DNA from: Motacilla alba alba
Taxonomy: Eukaryota > Chordata > Aves > Passeriformes > Motacillidae
NCBI RefSeq assembly: GCF_015832195.1
Contig: NC_052046.1
Span: forward strand, 15,740,161 to 15,804,160
Length of the DNA: 64,000 nucleotides
Direction of reading: 5' to 3'
In this document: one piece after another, positions 1 to 14,800 of the stretch
Layout: each line of letters begins with the position of its first letter
How positions within the stretch are numbered: position 1 is the first letter of the stretch
Translations under genes and position numbers: made by a program
Notes under the pieces: generated by a model
The model's database searches: none
Seen by the model: only the letters and a program-made list of their open reading frames with translations
Told to the model about the DNA's origin: nothing

Positions 1-175
1 ACCTGAGGTGCTTTTCTGATTAGCAACTTTGTAGCCCCAAGTCTTTGATGCAGCATGGGGTTGTTGTGACTGAGGTGTAGGATCTGGCACTTGGCCTTGC
101 TGGACCTCACACCATTGGCTTTGACCCATCACTCCAGCAATTTCCCCACTTGTTTACACTGAGCCCTGATATATG
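1..175 (-). mobile_element. CR1 LINE fragment, truncated by window edge
   Basis: Read on the minus strand, this matches the ORF2 3' half of an avian CR1 non-LTR retrotransposon. On the plus strand one sees the CR1 antisense phrase around 85-140 (a 'ggatctggcacttggcc' word, then 'ttgctggacctcacac'), which encodes the 'NKAKC..LHLG'-like segment after the RT core. It is heavily diverged and has no open frame. The right edge is approximate because similarity fades after about 170; the left part runs off the window. Neither end of the element is visible. Confidence 0.7.
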
Positions 176-334
176 AGGTGACAGTCTGGGGTTTAGTCAC
201 CTCAGACCATAGGCTGTCTGGCCTGAATATGAAATACTGTGCAGGAATAGGAAAAGGCTCTTTCAGAAGTCACACTCAGGGAAAATATTCAGTCTGAACG
301 TATGTATTATTTTTATCCAAAGATTATCATATTT

Positions 335-364
335 CATGTTTCATCATGTTTCATCATGTTTCAT
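335..364. repeat. Short tandem repeat, 10-bp unit x3
   Basis: Three perfect, contiguous copies of CATGTTTCAT at 335-344, 345-354 and 355-364. This is a small local duplication in otherwise unique AT-rich DNA. Confidence 0.9.
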
Positions 365-2884
365 ATCAGTAATTTTGTGATTGTAAAACTTGGATGAAAT
401 TTCTAGAATGAGAGGCCAGTACTTTCTCTGTCTTTAGACTCAGACTTCATCTAACATAGATGGGCAAAAATACGCAATACATTTAGGTGTGATCCATTTC
501 TTTGTTCTGTGGTGCATTTGCCAACCAAGTAGATGCATCTTTACTGCTTTACACTGGGACCATTGTGTTGTTTAATAAATTACTTCCACTATGGACTGAG
601 TTGGTTTTGCTTTGTATTGTGTTTCACCTGTATTGAGGAAGCCAACAGAAAGAGAGGTGTATTGCTGCAAGCAGTAAATATTGTGTGAGATTAAAAGGGT
701 TTTTATTCAATGCTTTAAGACAATATTGAAAATGCATTCATTTCCAGGCTTGCTCTAACAAGTAGCTCAGATATCTTGAACGATGTTTTGAAGCCTGTAG
801 ATATTTTGATTGTCATAAGAAAACTTTATGTAATCCCAAAAAAATAAAAAACCTTACTATAAAATTACAAATTATTATATATAAAACATATTATATATCA
901 AATGATGGCTCAGTTAAACAATTGGATTTTATTGGTCAAGTAAATATGATAAAATATTGTTTTAGAGCATAAAATATCTTTCTACTGTGAATAAAGTTTT
1001 TATTTAAAAAAAAATTAAGAATCGATTTTCTAAAAATTATTAACCTGAAAAAACTGTATTAGCCAGTAGTGATCCTACTAAGGACTCCCATATTATGTGA
1101 CAAACATAATCTATTATGAAGGCAACAAAGAGTTTGTAAGACTTCTTAATGATTTTTGGGAACTAATTTGCTCTGCAAAAATTAGATAAACACTCCAATT
1201 TAAAGAAATTGTAATGGAAAGAGAGTAAATGGCTTTCATACAAGACTTTCTTATGTTGTTCATAATTTAAATCCAAATATTCCTAGGTGTCTTTTGTAAT
1301 ATTTGCTAAATAGATAGAGAAGTCAATATTTCTGAGCCTCACAATCTGCAATGCAGCAGCCCTGTGAAACCAGAACCTAAGAGATGTTGAGATCGGCTGT
1401 GGGCATGAAGGGGCTGGATAAATCACACTGATTCTTCAATTCCTCAACAACAACAAAAAGCAAAAGATGTAGGTGAGGTCTGTCCAGGTTTAAAACAGAA
1501 AGATATAGAGATGCAGAGCAAGAGATGTTATTTGGCTGTTGTTGACCTGGAAGGGGAAAAGAGAGCTTTTCCCAATCAATACAGCCATTGTTTGCTTGGG
1601 CATATGGAATAAAACATTTCAGTGGCCCAAGATGTTGTCATTTTTCCTAAATGTTGACAGAGGAGACTCACCAACATGTTTTGTAGTTACAATTTTATGC
1701 TGCTGGGAAATTCAGTGACTTGCCTTGGCAATTCCTTTCTAGTTCAATGTAGAAGCTGTCCACTGTGTAGAGTTGAGGTACTTATCAGTAGCTTTTTCTT
1801 TTTTTTTTTTTCCTCCTGTTTCTCTTCCATGTGCTTTCATATATTTGCCCAGGTGAGCCTCCTATTCTTGACTCCCAGGTTTTCCCCTTGATGTGAACTC
1901 TAAATGCAATCATTTGCTTGTTATGATGGTACTGAAAACACTGGGAACATTTAGATTAGTTTTTTGTGGCATGGACAAAACTGACCTTCCTTAGCATCAT
2001 CTCTTAATCTGTGGCAGCACTTGATGCAAGAGGTAAGAAATGAAAGGACCTTTCTTAACCTGCTCAGAAGAGATGGATCTATAACATGATGAGGCATTTC
2101 TGGTCTAGCTGCCTTATCCATAGCAAGCCTTCTGCTCTATAGTTCACACAGGGTTTTAGTATGTGACTAGTGGTAGTATTTATATTTTCTTTTCTCCATC
2201 TCATCCTGTAGATGTTTTCCCTTTTCAGTATGTTATTCTTCAATCTCTACCAAAATTTTAAAAATGCTGTTAAGCATACTCTTAACAAATTGAATTTTAA
2301 GTTATCTCAATTTGTATTTAAAGATGCCATAATATCTGTTTACAGGAAATAGCCATAGTTCTTCTGCTCAACAAAAAGAGGCTACAATGGTCTATGCTGC
2401 ATTGAACTGCAATACATCTTTAGAGAGGCAACAATATACAAATTCAAAACTCATTAAAAAGTACATTTTAGTGAGAGGCCAAAGGATACTCCAGATTTTC
2501 TCATTGGTTTTCTCCATATAAAAATTTCATAGCAGTCAAGGATCCTTATCAAAGACATGCAGGTACAACAAATTTGTTGGCAGGTATTTGGAGCTAGGTA
2601 GAAGAAAAGAAAATGTGGATTGTCATCACCTTGCTAAAGAGACTCAAAGAAGATCCCCAAAGTTGATTAGTTCACAAGTCAGCTGGAAGCTGTCCTTATT
2701 TTACATGCTAGGCAGGTCATAATTTTAAAATTAATTTACTACTAAGTTCCACTCTGAAAAAGATATGCCATCTTGTAGGTAGAAAAATGCTACTGAAAAT
2801 AATCAATGATGGAATGCTGAATCTTTCGGTAAAGGATAAAATTTTCAGAAAACCGTTTCCAAAAAAAAACCCCAACAAAATGCT

Positions 2885-2927
2885 CAAAACAAAACAAAAC
2901 AAAACAAAAACAAACAAACAAAAAACC
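2885..2927. repeat. (AAAAC)n / (AAAC)n low-complexity tract
   Basis: A run of AAAAC units passing into AAAC units and ending in an A/C-rich tail. It is a simple repeat; the minus-strand open frame across it (2717-2917) is an artefact of the low complexity. Confidence 0.9.
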
Positions 2928-5770
2928 CACCAGAAAAAGTATTGGTGAATGCATTTGGAAAATAGACCTCTTCTTTTCGTATCCTGTTGTATGTGTTCAG
3001 TGTTGTCAAATCTAAATAAAACCTCTCTTACTCAGTTTCTTAGTATCAGGACTAAATCAAGATTGTAAAAAGGCAAATTAGAGAAATAACACTGCTGATT
3101 AGAACTAACTTTAAATCTCCAATCTTTTTACTAATTTAGTTTCTAAAATAACCAGGTTTACTGACGTAGTATCAGTGTTTTGAATCTTGGGTTGGATACT
3201 TTCAAAGGAGCAGCGAAACCACACTCTAGTTTTTTAGGAAGTTTGGAATGTAGAAGTGCAAATCAAAGCATGAAAGTAATGTTTTCATTTTTGTGATCAC
3301 AAGGCATAGAATTATTGTTATGAGAGGTGATAGAAATTAGGAAGATCAGGCTGTGGTCCCCACATCACAAGTACAGTCACAGTCCTGGTCACTCAGTATC
3401 TGTAAGGGTAACAGTTATGTTTAAGGTTTAAACATATAAACAAGTAGAAAAGGGCTTAGGTTACCTGTCTAACCAATGAAAATAAAGGTGTCCTTCTGAA
3501 GGTCTCTGAAGTTACTCTTCCCACCTATTTTAGTCACAGAAAATTCAGGCAGATATGACCCTCTCCACAGGGATCAAAGTCACCTCCTTCTTTAATGTCC
3601 AAGTTGATTACTTTAGGAGTGTTGTTTCTCTAAAAGAGTAGGTGCAAGTTATCTTTCTAAGGGAAATGGGGTGAATGCAACCATATCCTTCCCCATGTGT
3701 ACATGTTATAGCAACAGCTGTACTTTCTTGCTCCCTTTGAGTACTGCTTGCTTTAAAGGCAAGAAGGCAGCAGTGGTCCTGCCAGGTTCAGGACTAATGT
3801 AATGGGACAACACACACTTCTGTTCTGTGACTCTCCAGAAAACCCCACAGTAAAATATTACTATAAGCACAGGAGGTCTGTCTTTGCCAAGATTGCAATG
3901 TGTTGTAAATGCTTGCTGAGGCTTTACAGTTGATAGTGCAGTCTATAGGATAATAAACCCCAAACTGAGTCAGGGTGGCATATATCAGGCACTGATGTGG
4001 AATCACAGCAGATCTTTTCATAAGTTAAACTATGTCTTCAGAAAAAGAACCAAATTGAAAAATAAGGATATGAAAGATGCTTACCACTAACCATAAATAC
4101 AACATGATCAACATTTTCAAAGCTTAAAAAAGTTAGAGCTAAATATGTTAGGGAAACTGAGAGCATAAAATTACCCATCTGTTTTTAATTGATACCAATT
4201 ACTAAAGTAAGCTGTATTTGATCATTCACTTTCATATTTCCTATCCCTCTGGGTGCAAATCTTTTTTATTTTCACTAGGCTCAAATTTTACTCAAATTAC
4301 TAGGCTCAATATCATGTTGTTAAGAAAATGGAATCCTCAGGATTAAAAACATAAAAAAGTGAAATAAAGAAATCTCCAAACCAACTGTCCTTCCATGTAT
4401 AGAAATCTATTTTTTTCTTTCCAAGTCTGTATTCCATTCCTGCATAAACTTTAAGAATCTTTAAAAGTATGTTCAAAATTATGTGAAGGGTAAAATTATG
4501 AAGTTCCCGCTTGGAAGAAAGTGGCTTAAATTCTATCCAATTATTTGCCATGGCAACCAGCTAAACACAAAAGGGCTGGAATGGATGTAGAGTACTGCCT
4601 CTATAATCATCACTGTATGTCCTTCAAATCATGGATATGCAGCACCACTATCCCAATCTACTTCAGGGCCATAAACCTACACAGTAATTATATGCTTTGG
4701 AACACTTCACTTAAGTGCACCAATAATATAGTGAGTGAACATGTTCTTTAATTCTGCACCTGTAAATGGGGAAAAAAATAAAGAAATATTTCTATCAGAA
4801 AAATGGGGGAAAAAGTAAATTAGATCATTACATCATTTTTAACCTACTTACTGATATATCAAGTCCCCACAAATTTCTAATCTTAAATTAGCTGTTAATA
4901 ATCAATGAGTAAAAAAGCTGGCTAAGTGTCCCTTTCAGAACTATGATATGTCTTTATAAAATGAACAAAAAAAGGAAATTCCAGATAAAGGACTTCATTC
5001 CACCAATTGTTTCTTTGCCATGGGGCTTGCTGTCTTTCCACCAGTAGATTTCTACTACTGAATTTCCATGAGTTTGCAGGGTAGTAATTTTGCAGCTCAG
5101 ACTAGTGATTTGCAGAACTAGGCCCCAGGCACTGACACACATAGGGTCTGTCTTGACCTTCTAACATGTAAGTTTCTATGGTTAAGGGTTATGAGGGAGG
5201 AGGTAAAAATTGCCATTTGCCTTTCAAATGTGTTCTGGGCAATTTGGGCCTAGATTGCAGACCAGGAGATGCAAGTTCCTTTCCGGTTCTGTTACTGAGC
5301 TGTTAAAGCTTAGCCTTTGAATGCCTGTTTGCCCTCCTGCTTTTCCCTAGCTCAGTGTTTGGCTTGTGAACTCGGTGGAGCAGGAACTGTCTCTTATTTT
5401 CTATTTGTACAGGGCTTTGAACAATGGATCTCCACTATGCCTGTCTGCAGGTGCTAATACAAAATATGGTCAAGATAAACCCAGGTCACCTTTGAAGTTT
5501 GTTGCTTCTATTTCAGGTCTGTCAAAAGCTTGTGTGTCCTCGTTTATCTTTTCAAACTGTATTAGCTAGCTTATAAAAAAGTATTATTTGTCCCCATGAA
5601 TCTTGCATTGCTTGTATTCTTTGTTAATCAAGAGCTATAATGATTATAATAATTATTAATGACAATATCTAACATCATTAATACTACAACTACATCTAAT
5701 AATATTTTGCCAAATATTATATGCCACATGGTTTTTGGAAGTCAGTTCTGATTAAACATTTGAGTCCAAG

Positions 5771-5816
5771 GGTAACCACAATGTGTCCAATTTTGTTGGT
5801 AACCACAATGGGTCCA
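5771..5816. repeat. Direct repeat, 19-bp units with short spacer
   Basis: GGTAACCACAATGTGTCCA at 5771-5789 recurs with one substitution at 5798-5816, separated by 8 bp. This looks like a slippage or local duplication event. Confidence 0.85.
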
Positions 5817-8740
5817 CAATGTATGGCTGCTCATACATATCTTGTACGAGCAACCATACATTTGTATTTGTAATTTTTTTCAGACAGTGAAGGGGATCAG
5901 CCAACCCCACACAGGGTGGAGCTGATGTGACTGAATGATTCCACAGGACACCAAGGCAATTTAACAGAATTAAAAGACAAAACAAAACTAAAATCCTCTT
6001 AATCTTTTAAGACTCATTAATCATACCCTAGATGTTGCAGTTTCCATACAAACTTCTAAAAATGCTCTTCATTCCAGTGAGCCAACTCTTGTGTCAGGAT
6101 TTTGTATTTTAGTTTATATATTTAATAGTTGCAACTACTGAACTGATAAGATTTAAAAAAGACTCAAGATTTAAAAACATTTAGATGCATAAACCTCACA
6201 GTTCTGCAAAAATATCATAACTGTGAAATCAGTGTCCTTTAAAATGAAAAATATGGATAGCAGATAAAAAGAATCTGGCAAGTATCATAAACAACACTGC
6301 AAGAAACTTCTAAGCAGATATCTTGATTTCTGAGAAATAACTTTCAGATTTTGCACACTTTAAATTATTGATAGCAGTACTTACTTAACATATTTAGAAA
6401 GAAAATAATCAGATAATCTGGGATGATTCTCATCTGTCCTACAGATCTGTCCTGCATCTCTCCTACATAAATTATAAGGTGTTAGAAAATGTCGTGGCTT
6501 ATGCATTCCTCCTGAACACAGTAAATAAGTCTGTTAGTGCTGGTCATTATGTGTAAAGCTCCCCCAAAATAAAGACCTTTATTTCACTAAAAAAAAAAAG
6601 ACCTCTGCCAAAAGTATTATAAATATTTTCTTAGATTGTTAAAACCTTCCCATCTATGATACAACAGAAGACATAAAAAGTTTTAATGCACATGACTATG
6701 CAATTGCTTTACTTTCAAAAGGCTTAAATTAAAAAATATGTATTACTTGATAGTGTATTGTTCAGAGCTATTTTACAATTAAAAATTGTTGAAGGTGGAC
6801 CAGTGATCCAGTTGGATGCATATTTTATCTAGTATAAACTGTGATAAGATGTGTTTTCTGTGCCTGTCACACAATACATATTGTGTATGAGGAAAACCAT
6901 TAGAGTTTTATGAGGCAATTTGAACTGCCTGTAAAACTGCTGAGGGCAAAACAAGTTGGATTTTTAACAACAGAGTCAAACAGAGTATGTGGTGCTTTCA
7001 CTGACAATTGTCATTGTTCCACATGAAAATGGGATCTGTTTTTCAGATGTGAAATAAAAATCAAACATCAAACAATTATGATATTCACTCTATTTGTTTG
7101 AAAAGTATGATCTCCAAGACTTTTTTACAGCAAGTACTTCCATGTGGTTTCTGAAACAAAAAAATGAACAAAACCCCTCAAAAAAGCAAAGCTCAGGTAA
7201 AGTCTGTCTTACCTATAAAAAGGTAAAATGAAAGTGTCATTTTTTTCTATTCAAGTACTTGCAAACTAGTAGTTGCAGAGCCCCTGTACTAATCACCATA
7301 ACAATTACTTAGAAATTATATTTCACAGACATTTGTCACTATATTCTGAGGAATCTTAAGACATTGTGCAGACCAAATTTCCATAAAGTCATTGGTCAAG
7401 AAAGTCTTTCTTAATTGCATTACCAAAGCTAATGGTGGGGTTATATGTGTTCTCAGAAATCATGCCCCTGAGTTCCTTGGGTTACAACAAGACTTCATTT
7501 CTTCTGTCCTATGCAACAGGCATGTGATCCCTCCTTATAACCTTTATAATTTCTTTGCACAATGACTCCCTTTCATACACTCACTGATTTATTATTTTCC
7601 ATTTGCCAGGAGTCAGCCTTGTTAGGCTTCTCACCTCATACCAGCGCTTACATTCATGGTGTGGTTGGCATTGGGATTTCTGCAGGGCCATGAACCTACA
7701 GAGAACAGGTGCCTCCCAGTAGCTCCTGATCTGGACCTGATGGTTGGGTTCATCTCCAGCACTCAGAAAATTAAGCAGTTGTCTCTGGAGCAGGGGCAAA
7801 GAACAGGGTGGGTACTTGTGCACCTCCTAGTTCTCACTGTGTCACAGAGTGGGGATGACAGCAATCACTTTGAACCACTCAGGCAAACTGTGATTGAAAG
7901 GTTTCAACCATGACATTTAAATTTATTTCCTCATCTGAAAAATGCTTAAAAATACGAATTACTGTTAAAAAACCCCAGTGACTGGGGATGTGGCTCAATA
8001 GAAGTTTTGTGTTCTATTTCCCATTTTCGCTTGCTTGTGTGGAGTTCACCAGTAAGTTCCTCATAAATACTTCCATTTACTATCACTATAATGATGGCCA
8101 CAATAGATGCAGTGGAGAATTGCTGAAGTTTTTCTAAGCAGTAATATTAATGTGTATGAAACACATGGGTATATTTTTAATGCACACATGTAAGAAAAGC
8201 TATTCTACTCCAGCCTTCCAGGTTTTCAGGTTTTTTTGTTGTTGTAAGCCAGTGAACACTTATGAATTATTTATTTCTGTAAAAAAGTTTTTGCTTAGTT
8301 ATGTTAGTACCTGAAGATGGGGTGTGGGAGGTAGGAATGGCTAAAAATCTTTGAAGAGCATTGTTTCTGTAAGACTTTTATACTTTTTCATGGCTAAACT
8401 AATTATCTCTATTTTCAAGCAGGGTCTGTGTCTAATTGGTATTTGTGGATAACATGACTCATACTATGTTGCTTTTATGATCTTAGACTCATGGGAATAA
8501 ATTTCTGTTCACCACTTACAAATTTCAGCTATTTTGTATAATGGAAGATCCATCCAGACCTGTTGGCCTTGGATATTTATACATTTTGTTGTTGTTGTTT
8601 ATCTGGTAGTGTAACTGTTTATTAATATAATAACGTAAAAGGACAATTTTAGCCTGCTCCTTTTTTTTCATGACCAAAACCTAAATCTCAAAAAATCGTA
8701 TAAAGTTACAAATTTTTACATTCTTTCAAGAAAGGAAAAA

Positions 8741-8877
8741 CCCCATGATTTAGTTTATTTCAAAGAAATAATAAATGTATCAGAGTAGGGCAAAAGAGTT
8801 GATTCTCACCCCATGATTTTAGTTTATTTCAAGGGAATAACAAATGTGGCAGAGTAGGGCAAAAGAGTTAATTCTCA
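8741..8877. repeat. Tandem duplication of a 68-bp segment
   Basis: Two head-to-tail copies, 8741-8808 and 8809-8877. Both begin CCCCATGATTT(T)AGTTTATTTC and end with the GCAAAAGAGTT-ATTCTCA phrase. They differ by a handful of substitutions and one inserted T, roughly 90% identity by eye. The unit is not a known transposon end that I recognise, so the simplest reading is a local segmental tandem duplication in non-coding DNA. Confidence 0.93.
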
Positions 8878-11800
8878 TCTGGTATAAATACATAATCTTG
8901 CAGCAAGACTTGATGAGTTTTTACCTTCAATGGATTCTCAGACATGAATTGTAAACCACTGCAACAGGAAAGTTTGCTGCAGGAGCATCAGTAGACTCAT
9001 GGCTGTGAAAATACAAATGATGCTTCTGTAGCAGACAATTAAAGATATGCACAGCAGGGAAGGAGAGGTAATGTTTGAGATCCACTGTCCAAATGATCAT
9101 AAATTCTAAGCTCTTTGCACTCTAGGACAGTAATTGATAATATTAAAGTAAGGTAACTATTAATAATTGCCAGATGACTTAATTTGCGTACATCTGTAAT
9201 CTTAATTACAATCTCAGCAAGAATGTCACCTTTTGAACAGACAGATGAATAAATAATGAAAAATCAGGTCTATAGGAACTATCTCTTGGTGTCATCTAGT
9301 GGTTACATTCCCATACTGCAAAAAGGGAATTGTGTGTGTAGTTGTGTTTATGTATATATATCTCTATATATCCGTATATAAAAAAAACCCAAGTGAACAC
9401 CCACACAACTATACAATATGTTTGTTTCTGACTGAGTGGAGTAAAGGAAGCTGCCATTTTTAGCAGACAAGGCAAGAGTAGCCTTTCTCTGCTCTTCACC
9501 CAGGCCTTTTTGCTGTGTCTTCTTATGAGGTCAAGACACATTGACAGAGATCTCAGTTAGCATACACTGGTGTGAAGGTGCTGTCTGCTGCCCCTTTTAG
9601 CCTGCTTGACTGAGCGACTGGGTGTTGTTAGAGAACATTCTCTGCCAACACACAAGGTATTTCCTCTCGGGTGACTGAATAGCACTAAGGGGATGCTGAC
9701 AGATTGAAGAGACATGCCACAAATCTGATAGCACATGGCACTGGAAGAAGACAGAACAAAAAATAAGCATCCCTACTCCCTCCTGCCAGCTCTGTCTGCC
9801 TCTCCCTGCTTGAGAAGGAAATGGTATGGCTGACACTGAAACAGGCAGCACTGCAATAAATGCACTTGCATGAGGGTGCTGAAGTGACATTGGAAAAAAA
9901 GGAGAAACAATTTCATATAGTTTTAAACTTTTAATATAACTCTGCTGGCAACAGGAAAGGCAAGGGTGAAAATAAATTAAAACCCACAAACATTGCTAGA
10001 GGTACCACTCAGGAATATACATGATATCCAAGAAGATATCAAGAAGATATCAAGAAGAATAGGGCTTAGCACCAGTGAATTGACCATAACTATTTCACAA
10101 GGACTGTAACGTGTTTTATTGCAACAGGGAAGGGAAATTTATACTTCATAGAAAATTTTATTCTAAAAAGAAAAGGCTGGCAGAGACTTTAGCCCTGAGT
10201 AAGCACACTTAGTTTGTATTTCCTTTATTCTAAACCAAGATTTTAAAAATTTACACTGATTCTTAACAAGTGACCTGATATTCATAAAAAATTATGAGTA
10301 CAGTGATACACAATAATTTTTGTGGGGTTTACTAAATGTTAAACCCTTCAGAAAAATACTATGAATATTGATAAAATCTAACTTTTGAGTTTAGCAATCT
10401 TTCCAGTATTTTTGCCCGGATAGTTAAGAATTTATATCATTACTCATATTTCAAAAAATTGATCAACCTTGATCCAACCTGAGTAAAATATTCAAACAAA
10501 AGAAGTACATAAATTAACTCAAAACACAATATTCACTATACATAGTTTTCAAAAAGTGTTCCAATTATGGAAAATGGGAATATGAAAATAACAGATTGTT
10601 TAAAAATTTGTAAAAATGATTTTTCAATTTCAATTGAACCCATGGGGAAGATACACACAGAATCATGTTCCTTGTCTCTCCTTCCTAGCAGGGCAAATGA
10701 AGCAAATGCTGAGGAATATAATCTTTGAGAGATTTTCATGCTGAGTGACAAGATAGATTCAGCACCAAGAAAGACTGCTAGTCTGTCTGCCTCCCAAAGA
10801 GTTCTGCAGCCAGGTCTAGATATAAATATGAAAGTATGAAGCAGAAAGTCACATTATGCTCCAGCAGACAAATGGACTCTAAGGCACCACTGGCAGAGCA
10901 GCATTAAAAAGCACCAAAGTGCTGAAGACCACATCTATCCTTCTTCTCACACAGCTACTGGAGTAGCTACTGTCATAGATGCAAGACTTGCCAATCTAGC
11001 ACTGGATCCTTCTAGACTTCCTAAACACCAGATCTGAATCCCTGTAGCTGTACTTGTAGGTTTCCCTTCAATTTTAGCATTTCACTGGCTCATAAGAAGC
11101 TCACTTCAGGCTGGAGTTCAGTAACATTATGCATGGCACATACATCTAGCATCTAGAGACTTTTAAAAAATTCAGCCTGAAATGCTTTTACATTTTAAAC
11201 CTGATTAGAAATAACTCATTCAGATGGATGTTATGCAAGGGCACTAAAATATTTACTGCACTGTATAAAAATAACTGCTCCAAATACTGAATTTTAGCTG
11301 TGGGTAGAGGGAAACTATCCAACTAAGCCAGCAAAGAAATTAGAAAGAAGAAGACAAATTATACAATTACATATGCTTTATCAGGCTGATTGAAATTCAC
11401 CTGTAAGAATAATTTTTGTCCTTTTAAGGTTACCTCCTCAATTGTCACTGATATCTTAACTACTGCAAATCATTCAAGCAAGAGTTTATCTTTTTTGTTT
11501 GAGTAAACTATGGGAACCAATACATTTTTATGTATGCATAGAGAGAAGCAGTCCCTTACTGCTTTCATCTTCTATACTTTTTTTGAATTGGGGATTATAA
11601 CAACAACATTACATTTCTTCAACATGAAAAAATAACCCTTCAGTATTATCAGAATGGACTTAGTTATTTCTATTCTTATTTTCCTGACATATATTCATTA
11701 TATCATTGAAGTGGTATTTGCTGTACATATCAAGGCAAAAAGGTTGCTGCAGTTTCTTGTGTGCCAGGATGTAGCCCAGGCCTAACCTTTGTGTGTGCTT

Positions 11801-14800
11801 CAATGAGTCCTGTGCTCCTCAGTGGAAAGGAAACCCCAAGATCTTCCACGGAATTTGTGACTAGGCTGGGAACAGCATGCTGGGAGAACCTGTCCCACCA
11901 AGGGCACACAGGAATTGTCTTTCCTTGTGGATTTGATATGGTACCAAAACTGCATTTTAGTTTTGTGAACAGTACATTTAATCTCATGTTAGATTTAAAG
12001 ATAATTCATGAAGCATTTTAAATGGATAGGTTGCATACAGTGGGTATATACACCTGTAGTCATTGTTCTAAATTGTCCATGACTATAGCGAGATATTGAC
12101 ATAATTTTTAAACAACTTCAGCAATTTATTTCTCATGTGTCAATATTGCATCCTGGTGTCTTATAAATGTTAATAGAATTTCTTTATGAAAATGAACCTA
12201 AAGCTGAGACTTGGTAATTTGATTGCAAAGTCAAAATTATAAAGCATGTTCAAAGAGTTGCCAAGAATAATAGGATTAAAATCTTGATTTAGCTTTTATT
12301 TCTGTCCACTTAATCCTTGATAAAACAGTTTCATTTTGTTTACTCTGAAGGGATGAACTGAAACTAGGTGGAACAACACATTTTTCATGTGCCTGAACCT
12401 GAGACTGGTGATGAGAGAAATAGTCAGAAAAGTCCGAGGTTACAGGAATTTACAAGACAAGATATGTAGATGTGAAAAGGTGGAAATAAGGAAGTTACTT
12501 TAAAAAAATTTCAAAATCCTCTGTATCAAGATAGAAGGAAAAAATCTTCTACAGTGAAGACCCCTGTTTTTTTATCAAATAATGACAGTAGCAGAAGTTG
12601 CATTAAGTAAATACATATGCACATATTTTGTTATTATTCATTACTAGGTATAGTGCTTCACTCAAAAATACATTGTGTACATGAGCAGAATATTCACCAT
12701 CTGCCATAATTGTTTTATCTTCTTTTTTAATTCCAGCATGCTTTTACAAGTAGATTGTACATAGCTTAAAGCCAATGATTTTTTTGTTGTTGCTGCATGT
12801 GGGAGATTTGCAGAACTAAGCTATATATAAATACCTTTTTTTCCATGTGCATGCAAACTAATTTTACCTTATAAAATGGCATTAAGAGACATAACTTGGT
12901 CACTAACTGCCATTTATATGATGTAACATGCTGTTTTACATTGACAAGTTACAGCCTTAATCAATTTTTTTTAGAAAAATTATTAGTCAGAAAAATACGA
13001 GGGTAAGATTTTTGATTTATTTTAAGAATATGGAACACATTTCTCATAGAGAGATCTTGTAATTTTCTAGTCTTAGGACCTAGAAACTTTGACATAAATG
13101 TGATCTGTCAATAGCAGGACTCAAAAAGTGCCTAAAATACAAAACCAACTAATTCCATCATTATTTTAATTGAAGGCACAAAGTTCCTCCTAATCTAAGA
13201 CCCAGTGATACCTGCAATAAATCCAGTAAAATTTCCTAATCTGTCTGACTGGAAGAAATATATTATTTGTTCTCTTTGCTGCTCCTCTGCTTTCCTCCAC
13301 TCTTTAATGATCCAGTTCCAAAAGGGTTATTTTACTGCACTTCCCAAATAGAAAATTAGGTTAAAGGAACTCTACTTCTTTCTAAAGGTAAATTGCATTA
13401 AGTACTGACCCAGAGGCAATGTGATATAATAAGAATACTTTTTGTAACTTTTCTGCTGTGTAGTCATAACCTGATTTTTCTCTAAACACAGAGAAACCAA
13501 GGTTATAACTCAGGAACTGAAATACTAACAACCTTTTTTTATTTTTTGTCACATTTAACATTGAAGTGTAGACATAGAAAATGGCTTTATATAGTCCACT
13601 CTTTCCCTTGATGTTTAGCATCTTCTTATGTGATTGATCTCATTGGAAGAAAAAATGAGATGTTTCTATTTCCCACTATAGAGATGAAACTGAACTGTAT
13701 AGGGCATCTCATCATAAATATTGTAGAGAGAATACCTTTAAAGCTGCATTCAGGGTGGGAAGGATCACTGCTGGTTTAGGTGCTTTGTATGCTTCTTTAA
13801 AGAAATTAATTTCTACCTTGTGACATCCGAAACAGGCAAATAGTAGGTGCTGAAAGTTTTACAGTATTGCATATGCTCAAAAAGGCCTTATTAAATAAGA
13901 AGTGCACAATTTTGAACAGCAGAATTCAAAACATAGATAATATATTTGCTGTTCTGGTCATACAACAGAATCTTCAGAAGTGATATTATATATTCCTCTT
14001 TATTATTTCTAATATATATTATATAATACTAATGAGTAACAATAGCTACTCCCAACTCTGATAAGGTTATCCCAGTTAAAAAGACTATTGAATTCCCTAT
14101 ATCAAGTTTTCTAATTCAGACAAAATGCCAGATGAAATTTTAGGTTAAAACCCGGAGGATTAATCAAAGTCCACTGAGTAAAAATATTTTTTATGCTGAT
14201 TATTTGCTGATAATTAATTAGCTTTGTATCTATGTAAAAAAATGATATCGAAATTCTCTCAATATAAGTTTTTTGGTTAGACTAATTTGTCCATGTTGAA
14301 CCTAATCTTGTGCTCTATGAGCATAGCAGCTAAAGTGGGATTTTGTTGTTTATCCAAATTTTTTTTTTCTAGGAATATTACTCCTAAATGAATGCATCTC
14401 AGAATGTGTAAAAATTTTCTCTTGCTCCATCTATCTCTTCTTTTGTATTTCTTGTATGCACACTGCCATTCTACTGAAGAAAGTAGATACCTACTTTTTG
14501 TTTTGACATGGAGATCTTCTCACCAAATCAGTTGGTATCCTTTGGTTTGCGCTTGGTTGACTAAAGTTCAGGTGTAGCAGGGGCTTACAGCTGCCTCCCT
14601 AACCTTAAGATTTTAATATAAAGTTCATCTAAATCTTTTGGACTTGACTGTGTCTGCATGTTTTTTTAGGTCCTTAATTTCTCACATTTGAAAAATATTT
14701 TTTAAAAGCCAATAAAACGAGTAACTAAAAACAAATTTCCTTATGTTTTGCAGTAATATAGTAAGGGACAGGTATTAACACTCTAATTCTTCTCATGGAT

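Larger units (their letters stand above)
176..8740. other. AT-rich unique DNA, no gene seen
   Basis: I see no repeat family, RNA gene or credible exon here. All open frames are under about 90 codons, scattered over both strands, without recognisable domains. The stretch contains a T-run at about 1793-1811, an AAAAC/AAAC-rich low-complexity tract at 2885-2927 and small duplications listed separately. A slightly GC-richer block at about 7600-7900 carries overlapping short frames on both strands, but I cannot assign it to any family. Confidence 0.6.

Noticed and set aside
335..364. Three direct repeats considered as a CRISPR-like array
   Set aside because: Units are contiguous without spacers and only 10 bp long, in a bird-like genome; a simple tandem repeat.
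9597..9989. 130-codon minus-strand open frame
   Set aside because: No domain, signal or family resemblance; not flanked by convincing splice sites. A frame of this length is expected by chance in 64 kb read in six frames.
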